Below, piece by piece: positions 1-9,857 of a DNA stretch of 64,000 nt. Origin of the DNA: Tritrichomonas musculus (lineage: Eukaryota > Parabasalia > Tritrichomonadida > Tritrichomonadidae); contig JAPFFF010000012.1 in the NCBI GenBank assembly GCA_039105265.1, forward strand, positions 3,410,001 to 3,474,000, written 5' to 3'. Position 1 is the first letter of the stretch, and the number at the start of each line of letters is the position of its first letter. Made by a program: the position numbers and the translations under genes. The notes beneath the pieces are model-generated. The model worked only from the letters and a program-made list of their open reading frames with translations. It was not told the DNA's origin and ran no database searches.

Positions 1-717
1 ATAGAAATAAACATTAAAATTATATCCTTTTTCTATTTTAAGGTTTCCATCACTTGGCCAGATGGCTTTATTAGAGGTTATACCTCGACCATCTATTACA
101 TATTTAATTGTAGTTTGTTCTGGAGCATTTCCTTTTAAATTTATGTAATAAAAACCGCAAAATTTTATATTGCTATCTGTGGTTTGTCTGAAAATATCGT
201 CATTAATTTCTATAACTTCACCACCTATTTTTCCAATTACAGTATCAAATAAAACCTTTTGTCGGCAATTAGAAGTTTGAATATATAGATCTTGATATAT
301 ACCATAAGAACTAGTTTCTTCTAATTCTTTACTTTGACCTTTTGGTAATTCTACAGAACCAATGAATAATTGAGCGTTTAAATCTTCATCAGAAAAACTA
401 TTTTTAACAGTAGCTTTATAATCGCCTTCATCACGAATGCATCTTAATATATAAGGACTTTTTCGGGCATTAAGGACAATTTCTTTATTATTTGCCGAAA
501 TTGTAAATTTATTTTCTTCGCCGCAAGTATTATATATAAATTTTACAAAAGTTGATTGAACTTGGTAATTAGTCGTAAATTCTATGGTTTCTCGATCAAT
601 AGTAAGTTCAACTTCGTTAACAATTAATTTTGCACCCAAAATATCTTTATAAAACCTTGTAGTAAGAACATAATCATATGATAGAACTTTACATAAGAAT
701 AATGATAGATAGATCAT
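1..717 (-). CDS. Secreted protein of unknown family, 5' part (runs off left edge)
   Basis: The minus strand is open without a stop from an ATG at 717 to the window edge (239 residues visible). The first ~14 residues, MIYLSLFLCKVLSY, look like a signal peptide. The rest is a beta-rich, Asn/Thr/Ile-rich sequence with scattered Cys (for example NTCGEE near residue 63, LRCIRDEG, TSNCRQK, IKFCGF), as in an extracellular protein built of beta-sandwich domains. I do not recognise the family. The start is chosen because the ATG directly precedes the hydrophobic segment and has an Inr-like sequence 18 nt upstream. The frame is uninterrupted and uses codons like the other host genes here. Likely role: secreted or surface protein (inference only). 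Confidence 0.75.
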   Translation of the reverse strand, partial: MIYLSLFLCKVLSYDYVLTTRFYKDILGAKLIVNEVELTIDRETIEFTTNYQVQSTFVKFIYNTCGEENKFTISANNKEIVLNARKSPYILRCIRDEGDYKATVKNSFSDEDLNAQLFIGSVELPKGQSKELEETSSYGIYQDLYIQTSNCRQKVLFDTVIGKIGGEVIEINDDIFRQTTDSNIKFCGFYYINLKGNAPEQTTIKYVIDGRGITSNKAIWPSDGNLKIEKGYNFNVYFY

Positions 718-726
718 GAAGTTTCG

Positions 727-737
727 AAATGAAGTGA
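727..737 (-). promoter_or_regulatory. Inr-like initiator of the left-edge secreted-protein gene
   Basis: Read on the minus strand, TCACTTCATTT lies 18 nt (from the predicted +1 A at 735) before the ATG at 717. It resembles the trichomonad initiator TCA(+1)YTWYTCATTA, and TCACTTCATT also precedes the cupin ATG at 44525 at nearly the same distance. Confidence 0.55.
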
Positions 738-742
738 AATCT

Positions 743-850
743 TTTGACATCGACCGTTATTTAACGGGTTACAGAAAAAGTTGTGTGACGTTTTTTTCAG
801 AAAAAAAAGTTATGCTTTTTGACTTAACATTTGACATCTACCGTTATTTA
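743..850 (-). promoter_or_regulatory. Two 21-bp direct repeats upstream of the left-edge gene, with CCGTTA/TAACGG
   Basis: The block TTTGACATCkACCGTTATTTA occurs at 743-763 and again at 830-850, differing at one position, 87 bp apart. Both copies lie just upstream of the predicted initiator at 727-737. The first copy continues into TAACGG, giving a CCGTTA-TT-TAACGG dyad at 754-767. YAACGG-type cores are the kind of site bound by Myb proteins, which are regulators in trichomonads. A Myb-site reading is inference. Confidence 0.4.
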
Positions 851-1536
851 GCCATTTTCTTCAAAATTGTTAACGCGATGAGGTTAGCGCAAATTAATAA
901 AACATTCAATTTAATGTTTCAGTTAGCAAAAAAAGAAAAGTCACTCTAAACACTCATTTTTTCGGGCTTCGTCTGAAATCACCAAGGTCAAATTCACTTC
1001 ACCATTCAATTTTTGGTGATTTTCATTCAAATTTTTTTTGGTGAAAAGTTCAAAAAAAATGAAAAAAATAAATTCACCACGGCTAGAATAAAAAATAACA
1101 CAAATTTGTCGTGGCTTTTTCAGAAAGACTGTTCAAATAAGTATAGAATAATGATTTGAATTTATGAGCCAAATTGATATACAAAAAGTTTGTAAACTTT
1201 TTGAAAGATAGTTTGGCCTTAAAACTTTTCAAAGCATATAAAACAAACCGTTAATTGATTCTATATTATTATATTAAGCTCAAATTAAAATTTGTAAAAT
1301 GTTCAAAGTTTTCATTTTAAATAGTTATATGGTCATATACCACTTAAAAAATGATAGAATTATCTTATTCAAAGTAGGGTCTATTTAATCATTCAAAATT
1401 TACCTAATAAAAAATATTTTCATCTCATATATAGGAGAACTTTTCATAAAATGATCGTAATTTTAAAAATAATATTCAATTATTGAATAAGTGATCGTAA
1501 TATTCTTATAGAGATATTTACAGTTTCTCAATATAT

Positions 1537-1768
1537 AGATGCTGTTGCAGCTCCACTCGAACGGACTGCAGCAGCATCTAGAGCTTCCAACAATTACGGA
1601 TGCTGTTGCAGCTCCACTCGAACGGACTGCAGCAGCATCTGTAAATTTAGGAAACCGACAGATGCTTCCCAAGTTTCCCAAACTTACAGATGCTTCCCAA
1701 GCTTACAGATGCTTCCCAAACCTACAGATGCTACTGCAGCTCTACTCGAACGGGCTGCAGCAGCATCT
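1537..1768. repeat. Cluster of three 43-bp hairpin repeats plus ACAGATGCTTCCCAA units
   Basis: Three copies (1537-1579, about 1598-1640, 1726-1768) share the form AGATGCTGTTGCAG, a 15-nt loop CTCCACTCGAACGGA, then CTGCAGCAGCATCT: a 14-bp stem with one mismatch. Between copies 2 and 3 lie repeated ACAGATGCTTCCCAA-type units that carry only the AGATGCT half. The block is markedly richer in GC than its surroundings. It looks like a mobile palindromic repeat or structured RNA element rather than coding sequence. Confidence 0.65.
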
Positions 1769-1887
1769 ACAATTTCCTAGGTTTTACAAATGCTTATATA
1801 GCTCAAAATAAACTAACTATATTCATATATAAATGCATAAACAATTTTTTTTTTTTTTTTTATTTTTTATATTAATTTTGCTTGAGA

Positions 1888-1914
1888 CACTTTTTGAGCG
1901 AAGCTCAAAAAGTG
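1888..1914. repeat. Palindrome CACTTTTTGAGC-GAA-GCTCAAAAAGTG
   Basis: A perfect 12-bp stem with a 3-nt loop. Longer versions of the same palindrome occur at 54810-54840 and 54872-54906. Confidence 0.55.
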
Positions 1915-2334
1915 GCGATTCTTGTACAAAATTACACTAAAACACATTTTGGTTTTTGTTAAAGGTTTTCTATTAATATTCAATAAACTCTTTAGTTATT
2001 AAGCTTGCCTTTAGTTTTTTTTTTTTAAAAATAATTTATTCATTTATTTAAAACCCTATATTTAAAATGGTTAACCAATCTTTGTATATATATTTAAATT
2101 GGAAGTCAAAAGTCGGACGGTGAATTGAATAAATTTGAATATAAAATTTAAAAAATAAAGAAAAAACTTAAAAATTTTAAATCAAAATTCACACTTTTAC
2201 ATTGAAAAATCGTCCGATTTTTGATCTGATTCAAAAAGTGAAAAAATTAAAATATTTTTATTCAAAAAGTTAGCAATTGTAAATCTTCGAAAAATAAAAA
2301 ATCTATTTTTTTTCTCAGATAAGCTTCATGATTT

Positions 2335-2553
2335 CTAATACAAACTGCAGTTCTTTGTTCGAAAAGTCATTACATCCTTTCCTATTTGTTTCTTATCTGG
2401 TTGACCAAATTTAAAAATATCTTCTTCAATAATAATACGTCATTTTACATAAAACTCGACTGGGCAATCTTTTGTGTTGGCTTGTAGAACTTTGATTAAT
2501 TGATCATGGCTAAAAAGTGTAATGCCATGTTTTTCAATAAAATTTTTAAACAT
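2335..2553 (-). pseudogene. Short coding relic, family unknown
   Basis: On the minus strand an ATG at 2553 opens a 73-codon frame (start MFKNFIEKHGITLFSHDQL) with one in-frame TGA after about 37 codons; the frame then continues (RIIIEEDIFKFGQPDKKQIG...) to a TAG at 2335-2337. Base composition and amino-acid make-up on both sides of the stop look protein-like, unlike the flanks. A TCATCTATAA sequence about 15-20 nt upstream resembles an Inr. It is probably a decayed host or transposon gene fragment; I do not recognise the family. Confidence 0.4.
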
Positions 2554-2745
2554 TCAAATTTTATAGATGAATAAATTTTGGTGAAAATTTAAAATCAAAT
2601 AAAAATTGAAACATATTTTTTTTGTCAATTAAAATTGAGAGAAAAAACTACCGTCTGCCATTTGATTTTAAGTTTATAAAAATCGTTTTACGATTATTTT
2701 TTATTCAATATCTTGTTTTTATATATATATTTATTACAGTTGCTC

Positions 2746-3274
2746 CCTAGGCTTTTGTATCCAGTGAACTGAGTGTCCATTTTCGACTTTTTGTAAAAAG
2801 CTGTCACTTTTTGTGGACATAAAACTGCTTTTTTATTTAGTATTTTATTCAAAGATTTGTGTTGAAGTATCCAAAAAATTTTTTATTGGATACTTTATTT
2901 TTCCTTTAATAAACTCATTAATATCAGAAAAAAAGCAATAATAAATGTCTTAAACACCTACTATTCTGAATTTTTAAAAAACCTCTCAAATATAAATTAT
3001 AAACTTTTCAAATTCACTAAGAATGATTTTGACCAAGAAGATCAACATTTGAAATAAAAAATAAAATTCAATGTAAATTTGGAGCGATATAATTGGTCAA
3101 ACGAAATATACATTCAAAATAATCAATGAAAATTGAAAGGTGTATCCAAGATTGAATTAAAGTGTCCATTTTGGCTATTTTGGATACTCAAATTCTCTCA
3201 AAAAATAACGAACAAAAATGAGTATCCATTGGATACTTTTTGAATACAAACTCGTTTGGACACAAAAGCCTAGG
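2746..3274. mobile_element. MITE of the CCTAGG family, 529 bp
   Basis: The element begins CCTAGGCTTTTGTATCCA and ends TGGACACAAAAGCCTAGG. It is flanked by a 6-bp direct duplication TTGCTC (2740-2745 and 3275-3280). It interrupts the left terminal repeat of the outer element. It has no coding frame and is non-autonomous. A longer relative is at 7893-9108. Confidence 0.75.
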
Positions 3275-3461
3275 TTGCTCCACTTTTGTAACGGAAAAAT
3301 CCACTTTCGTAACAGAAAATGTAACCACCAAAATTTTCAAAATTTGTTATCACCTAACTTTTTGATTTTTTTAATAGATTTCATTAGGGTCGAAGACCTC
3401 AGATTTCTTGTTTTAAATTTGCAATTTCTAAGATCAATTTATTTTTTAACAGGAAATTATA

Positions 3462-4924
3462 TAGTTGGTGGACATAATTATGTTTTTGGGACATAATCAT
3501 GTTTGCTCAACTTTTTGAATGGTACACAAAAATAAAACACATTTTTCTCAATACTTTTTAAAGATAATTTGATAATATTATATACTTTATTAATGTATTT
3601 TATGTACATCATTATTTAATTAAATGAGCTATTATATTTGTGATTTATATGAAATTTTGCCATTAATGTAAAAAAAAGTCAAAATGCTTATTTTTTTCTC
3701 AATAATTGAAACTTGGGATTTAATAATAATATCATTAATTCATAATCAGTAATGATATAATTTTGTCAGATAATTGATATCTAAAAACTTTCATATAAGA
3801 AAATTTTGAGGCACAAAATAAAGTTAAAAATCATATCACTTTTTTGTTTTTTTCCAATAAAAAATAAAAACTTTTAAATTTTTATTTAAATATTTGATAT
3901 AATGCAAATAGTATAATGATATTGAAAGAATAAAATTGGCGGTTCTACTCAAGATCTATTACCTTGATGAAAAAGAGTAACTTCTGAAATAACTTAAAAA
4001 GACTTTCAATTTTAGACATTGAGAAATTATTTTCATTTATTTAATAGTTCTTCTATACTTACCTAATATTTATTGATTAATTGCTATTTTTAATGCTATT
4101 ATAATAGAAAAAATAAAAAAGTGAAATTTGTATATTTCTTAGAAAAACCTGAAATCTTGATGGGCAACAATGATTTTTAGAGGATTAATAATATATTTCA
4201 TTGTATGTGTTATCAAATAATGTAATTCTGAAATCATATCAATTATGCATGAGTGATTTATGAATGATTTTGAATGAAAAAAAGAAAAATGAAATTTTTC
4301 CAAGATTGATTCTTTTTCAACCATATTATTATATTTAATATATTATATGCATCATATATATGATTAATACTGCATCTAATTTGAAATAAAATAAACTCAT
4401 TTTTCAAAATTAGTAATTTTGTATGAATGATTTTTGTCATATTTTGAAAACACTTTTTCTTTTTATATAATTATTATTTCAATAAATTTTTTTCTAAAAT
4501 ATAATATATACATTATATTCTAAAATAATAACTATGTTAGAGCAAATTAAAACAACCTTTTTTTTATGGTAAAAGCATGAAATGTGATATGAAATGAGTT
4601 TTTTGAGTAGTGAAATGAAAATGAAACCATTTTTTCTAATTATCTATTTTATTTCAATAAATAATAATGATACATTTTAATTATAGATGAAAAGTAAATT
4701 ATAATTTTTTTTAAATAATAAAAAAATATTCAGAAATTAAAAATTCGATATCATATTTATGATCAAATTTAGTTTGATAAAAGTGAATGAAAATCGGGGA
4801 ATAGAATGTATCCAATATGATATTAATTGTTCTACAATTGTTTTTTTAAAAGTCCAATTTGAATATATAGAAATGATGTGAAAACATAATTATGTCTCCA
4901 AAACAGAATTATGTCCACCAACTA
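3462..4924. mobile_element. Non-autonomous TA-flanked element, 1.46 kb
   Basis: Inverted ends TAGTTGGTGGACATAATT... (from 3462) and ...ATGTCCACCAACTA (to 4924) match for about 45 bp with few differences and are flanked by TA (3460-3461, 4925-4926). The interior is AT-rich with no protein-like frame longer than ~60 codons. It is a non-autonomous element nested inside the outer 2737-9855 element. Confidence 0.6.
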
Positions 4925-5865
4925 TACTCTTTATTTCTTTTGTTTTCAATGATTTACAAATATTATAATTTTTTTTGAAATATCTTTATTTGCAATCTAT
5001 AAAAATTTAATATTTTCTCAAATATAATTAGATACTTGTTTATATAAAATTTTAGTAAAATAAAAATATACGATAAGTCCAGGAATGAAGATTTTTTTGC
5101 ATTCTCAAAACATCACATCACAAAAGATTTCATAAAAATGGTTTTTTCTAAATAAAAAAAGATTTTTGATCATTTTGAGCTCTTTTTTCTAATATTGTAG
5201 TTAACACTGATAGATATTTTTTTAAAATTAATGTTGTATTGAGCGTTTTAGAAAATAGTTATATTTTGTCCTTTCTTTTAAATTTAGTTATAATTTGTTT
5301 TTTTCATATTAACATATTTATACAAATTTTAAATTTATATAAAATTTAATTTTTTTATTTAATATAATAAGATAATTTCATTTTTACATTTTTCACGAAT
5401 TCTCACAAAAGTTAGTTTCCATACCTCTGATTTTTTATCCACTTTCGTAACAGAATTTTCCACTTTCGTAACAGAAAATTTTATTATTTAATTATCTTTG
5501 TTTTTAATGAGTTTTTACATTTTTAATATAATGCAAATAATTGTAGAAAACACAGTAGTTATTGGGAACAACATTTTATTTGAAATTATAGATGAAGATA
5601 ATTATTGCAAATATCTTGCTAAAAAAAGAATTTTTGTTATTTTAAAAGCTTAAAATTCCATTACAAATGTTTTTTATTTCATCATAATAATGCAATACTG
5701 ATTTTTTATTTGCTTTATCTGAAATTATAATCTAATTTTTTCTTGATTTCTATCCTTTTTTTTTATTTTTCATGTTTAATATTCATTTAAATTATAGTAC
5801 AATTATAAAAACATGATTTTCTTCTAAAAAAAGAGTTTTGAGTAAATCCATAATTATTATTAATA

Positions 5866-7006
5866 TAGGTAGGGAAAATGGTCGGGTGGTCAATTGAAAA
5901 AAGTCGGGTATTGAGCGAAAAAAGTAGAGTATGAATGGAAAAAAATAATTCTTTTTCAGAAAAAAGTAAAGTAATCTTCAGAAATATTTTTTACTTCTTC
6001 AGAAATATTTTCTTCTTCTTTAGAAAAAGGTCGTTCTTTTTTAGAAATATTTTTTTCTTCTTCGGAAAAAGGTCGTTCTTTTTTAGAAATATTTTTTTCT
6101 TTTTTAGAAAATGACGAATTCATTTTTAGAAAAAGGTCCTTCTTTTTTAGAAGTATTTTTTACTTTATTAGAAAAACGTCGAACCATGAATAGAAATAAA
6201 ATTTGAGCTTTTTTAAAAAATACCAGTTTCTCAACTATGAAACTAAATATTATATTTTAATCGATCATCTGATTAGAAAAATTGCTTTAAATATCATTAT
6301 TATTTAAGGGAGGATGGACAAAAAGTCTAAAATTCAAAAGTAAAAATTCAATGAGTTTTCACAAAAAATAAATAAGAAAATATAAAGATTTAAATGTTAA
6401 AATAAAGTGTAATAATAGTGTATTTTAATAATATATGTATTACGCATATTATGTGCAGTAAAAAATTTTAGAAAAAAATATCTTTATAGGCAAGGGAAAA
6501 TATGCATTTCAATTTTTTTTTTCATTCAAATTTTAAAATTTTTCCAAAAATTTTTTATTCGAAATTAAATAATAATGATATTTAAAGCAATTTTTCTAAT
6601 CAGATGATCGATTAAAATATAATATTTAGTTTCATAGTTGAGAAACTGGTATTTTTTAAAAAAGCCCAAATTTTATTTCTATTCATGGTTCGACGTTTTT
6701 CTAATAAAGTAAAAAATACTTCTAAAAAAGAAGGACCTTTTTCTAAAAATGAATTCGTCATTTTCTAAAAAAGAAAAAAATATTTCTAAAAAAGAACGAC
6801 CTTTTTCCGAAGAAGAAAAAAATATTTCTAAAAAAGAACGACCTTTTTCTAAAGAAGAAGAAAATATTTCTGAAGAAGTAAAAAATATTTCTGAAGATTA
6901 CTTTACTTTTTTCTGAAAAAGAATTATTTTTTTCCATTCATACTCTACTTTTTTCGCTCAATACCCGACTTTTTTCAATTGACCACCCGACCATTTTCCC
7001 TACCTA
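5866..7006. mobile_element. Foldback element with 442-bp inverted arms
   Basis: Arms 5866-6307 and 6565-7006 are equal in length (442 bp) and essentially identical as inverted copies; I noticed a single mismatch (TTGAGC versus TTGGGC). They surround a 257-bp centre. The ends are TAGGTAGGGAAAATGG and its complement, flanked by TA (5864-5865, 7007-7008). The arms contain short tandem blocks of AAGGTCGTTC...TTTTTAGAAATATTTTT type. No frame is present. The near-identity implies a recent insertion or arm homogenisation. Confidence 0.75.
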
Positions 7007-7505
7007 TAACTTAAGAGGTGCGAGAACTACCTTTGGTTAACCAATTTATTTCAAATTTAGATATTTATTTACACAGGTAAAATAATGTATAATTAATGTA
7101 TAATTGTTTAATTTGGTTCGCTACAAGTAATAGTATATTGATTTTAAAATTGAATATGAGAAAATAAACAATTCAAATTTTTATTTCTAAAAAAATAATA
7201 AAAGAGCACCAAATAATTTGTTTTTTAAGGTAATTTTTATATTTGTTTAAATAAAATAATTTAAATATTCACATTTTTAACTTTTGTAATCGTTGAGCAA
7301 TTAAAGGTTTTCAATATTCGAAATTTAAACAAACAAAGAATATAGCATAAAATGATATATTATTACTAATATCAATGATATTATTTGATAATTCATAAAT
7401 TAAATTATTTCCTTGGTTAAAAGTTACGATTATGAAACAAAGATTCTCAAAAATATGTTTTATTGTTGTCATTTGACAAATAACTGATATTTAATTGGTT
7501 TAATA

Positions 7506-7747
7506 ATTATTTCTTTAACGAATAATGCATGGTTTATATAGATATAATCTGAAATTCTTGATAATTATTTATTTTAGTCTTATTCATTATAATAGCCTGT
7601 TATTATTATATTATTATTTAATTTAATGAAAGTATTAAGCGTATAAAGTGTGAAAGTAGATTTATAAAATTATTGAAGATAAGATCTGTCCTCTGTTTGC
7701 TATTTCAAGATAAAAAAAATATTTTTTAAAATAAATTTCGTCCAAAA
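7506..7747. repeat. 242-bp direct repeat, copy A (outside the 7.9-9.1 kb element)
   Basis: Starts ATTATTTCTTTAACG and ends CGTCCAAAA. It matches 7970-8212 almost base for base, with a one-T length difference in a T run. Confidence 0.8.
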
Positions 7748-7829
7748 ATTATATATTACTTTTTATTTATTTTTAATTTACTGATATTTAAGAAATATTA
7801 ATAAAATATTATATAACGGAATATGTACA

Positions 7830-7892
7830 GAATTTTGAGGGGATTTAAGCCTAACGAACATTGCATTGAATTTTGAGGGGATTTAAGCCTAA
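7830..7892 (+). repeat. 38-bp tandem unit GAATTTTGAGGGGATTTAAG...
   Basis: Unit copies begin at 7830 and 7868. The second is cut after GCCTAA by the insertion at 7893 and resumes at 9109 (GCCTAACGAACAT), which confirms the insertion boundaries. Confidence 0.6.
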
Positions 7893-7969
7893 TCTAGGCT
7901 TTTGTGTCCATATAAAAAAGTGTTCATTTATATTCAAAAAGTGAGCTTGGATACAAAATTTTGTTCGTT

Positions 7970-8212
7970 ATTATTTCTTTAACGAATAATGCATGGTTTA
8001 TATAGATATAATCTGAAATTCTTGATAATTATTTATTTTAGTCTTATTCATTATAATAGCCTGTTATTATTATATTATTATTTAATTTAATGAAAGTATT
8101 AAGCGTATAAAGTGTGAAAGTAGATTTATAAAATTATTGAAGATAAGATCTGTCCTCTGTTTGCTATTTCAAGATAAAAAAAATATTTTTTTAAAATAAA
8201 TTTCGTCCAAAA
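7970..8212. repeat. 242-bp direct repeat, copy B (inside the CCTAGG-family element)
   Basis: A near-identical copy of 7506-7747. Its left boundary directly abuts element sequence ending TTGTTCGTT, matching the AACGAACAAAA stretch of the short relative (3208 region), so this copy looks acquired by the element. Confidence 0.75.
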
Positions 8213-8663
8213 TATCCATTTGGACACAATTATTTCAATTTTGGATACACTCTTAATTTTCAATTAATTAATTCCAATGAATTAAATGGATATTTGATCG
8301 TCGTGGTTAAATAATAAATGAGATTGTAAATATTATTATACATAAATATTTATTTATATTGTTTAATACTTTTATTAATTTATTATTTAATCTTTGTTAT
8401 AATATTATTTATTTGATTTGTAAATTACATATTCTTAAATTTTATTCAATATATTATAATATTTTTAATATCTTTTTTTATTTTAAAAATATATTTTTAT
8501 ATATTTATATAGTAATGAAATAATGAAGAAATAATACATATAATTACATTTTTACGAAAATATTTTTAATTTTGTTAAAGAAAAAAAATTGAGAGTATTA
8601 TTCAAAATTTAAGAAAAAAAAATATATCGACTTTCACTTTTTTTCTTTAGCAAGACAAATTAA

Positions 8664-8902
8664 GGTACAAATCCAGTACGTTATTTTTTGTAAGTGAGAA
8701 CGTTTATTATTTGAATAGATGGGGTCTTTGAAAAAGTTTAAATTGACAAGGTGTGTTTTTGACATTTATTTTACATTTTTCTTAATTCAATGACATGTTA
8801 TGTAAAAAATAGTCAGATATTCGAATTTTTATATAACATGTCGATTTTTTCTTATAAAGTGTCAAAAAAAATGGCGGTTACGTAACGTACTGGATTTGTA
8901 CC
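8664..8902. mobile_element. TTAA-flanked MITE, copy 1 (239 bp)
   Basis: Terminal repeats GGTACAAATCCAGTACGTTA and its complement (AACGTACTGGATTTGTACC) are flanked by TTAA on both sides (8660-8663, 8903-8906). A second copy with the same ends and TTAA flanks is at 32814-33092. A TTAA target suggests piggyBac-type mobilisation (inference). Confidence 0.75.
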
Positions 8903-9857
8903 TTAAAAAATGTAGAAAAATGAATATGATATTTTCGTTTTTTTACAAAAGAAATATTATATGTCCAAAAAAAAATTTATGGACACAGATATTCAAAAAA
9001 TACTCTCAAAAAGAGGATTTTTAAAAATTTTGTATCCATCAAAATTCTTAAAGCTTCATCAAAAAGTTAGAAAATGGAAACTTTTTTATATGGACACAAA
9101 AGCCTAGAGCCTAACGAACATTTCTACTCAATTCTTTTATAACTTTTTGTGAATATAAAAATAAAACTACGCCCGTCGAGCGGATTTATAAATAATCATA
9201 ATATAATATCATACAATATAATTTAATTCTAATATAAAATTATTATCCCCATAAAATTAATATTATAGCTAGATATTTATGTTTTCTATAATTTTTTTGT
9301 TAAAATAAATTTATCTCATTTATATTATAATATTATATATATATTAATTAGAAATTATATCAATAATATTATTTAGAATATGATGAAATGAATAAATAAT
9401 CAATATTGGTTCAACTTCAATCATATTCTTGAAAATATGTAAAATTTAAATTTCGACGTATGAACTTTCAAATAGTTTGATACTGATATGTAATATACAT
9501 AATCAATTATATACTTTATTTTATTAAAAAAAACATAAGGCTAACGAATTATTTTTTGAAAAATCAATCCTTTTTTAAAACAAAAAATACGTTATTTTAG
9601 TTCTCGCACTTCTATAACTTAATAAACCTCTTTCTAAATATCATTTCTTGATTAAACTTCTCTTTATGAAAGAATTTCGATAAAAAAAGAAATGCAAAAT
9701 GAAAAATATGAATTTTTAAAAAATCATAAAAAAAAATTCTGTTACGAAAGTGGATAAAAAATCAAAAAGTTAGGTGATAACTAATTTTGAAAATTTTGGT
9801 GGTTACATTTTCTGTTACGAAAGTGGATTTTTCCGTTACAAAAGTGGAACAACTGTA

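Larger units (their letters stand above)
950..2334. other. AT-rich intergenic stretch with short palindromic repeats
   Basis: I see no convincing gene. The stretch holds the hairpin-repeat cluster at 1537-1768, a CACTTTTTGAGC palindrome at 1888-1914, and a weak inverted pair around 2105-2230 (AAAAGTCGGACG and CGTCCGATTTTT) that may be a very small MITE. Short open frames over the hairpin cluster only reflect the repeats. Confidence 0.5.
7893..9108. mobile_element. CCTAGG-family element, 1.2 kb, carrying captured flanking DNA and a nested MITE
   Basis: Ends TCTAGGCTTTTGTGTCCATA... and its perfect 29-bp complement are flanked by a 6-bp duplication GCCTAA (7887-7892, 9109-9114). The interior holds a copy of nearby DNA (7970-8212 equals 7506-7747) and a complete TTAA-flanked MITE (8664-8902). 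The termini match the 529-bp element at 2746-3274. No transposase is visible, so it is non-autonomous. Confidence 0.75.
2737..9855. mobile_element. Outer TA-flanked DNA transposon, heavily interrupted by nested elements
   Basis: Terminal inverted repeats start CAGTTGCTC at 2737 and end GAACAACTG at 9855, each flanked by TA (2735-2736, 9856-9857). The left arm is split by a 529-bp insertion at 2746 and resumes at 3281. After that both arms match for about 100 bp (ACTTTTGTAACGGAAAA ... TTATCACCTAACTTTTTGA). A TA target and a CAGTTG terminus fit a Tc1/mariner- or pogo-like element. No transposase frame survives, so the family is inferred from the ends. A further TCCACTTTCGTAACAGAA motif pair lies inside at about 5440-5490. 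Confidence 0.6.
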
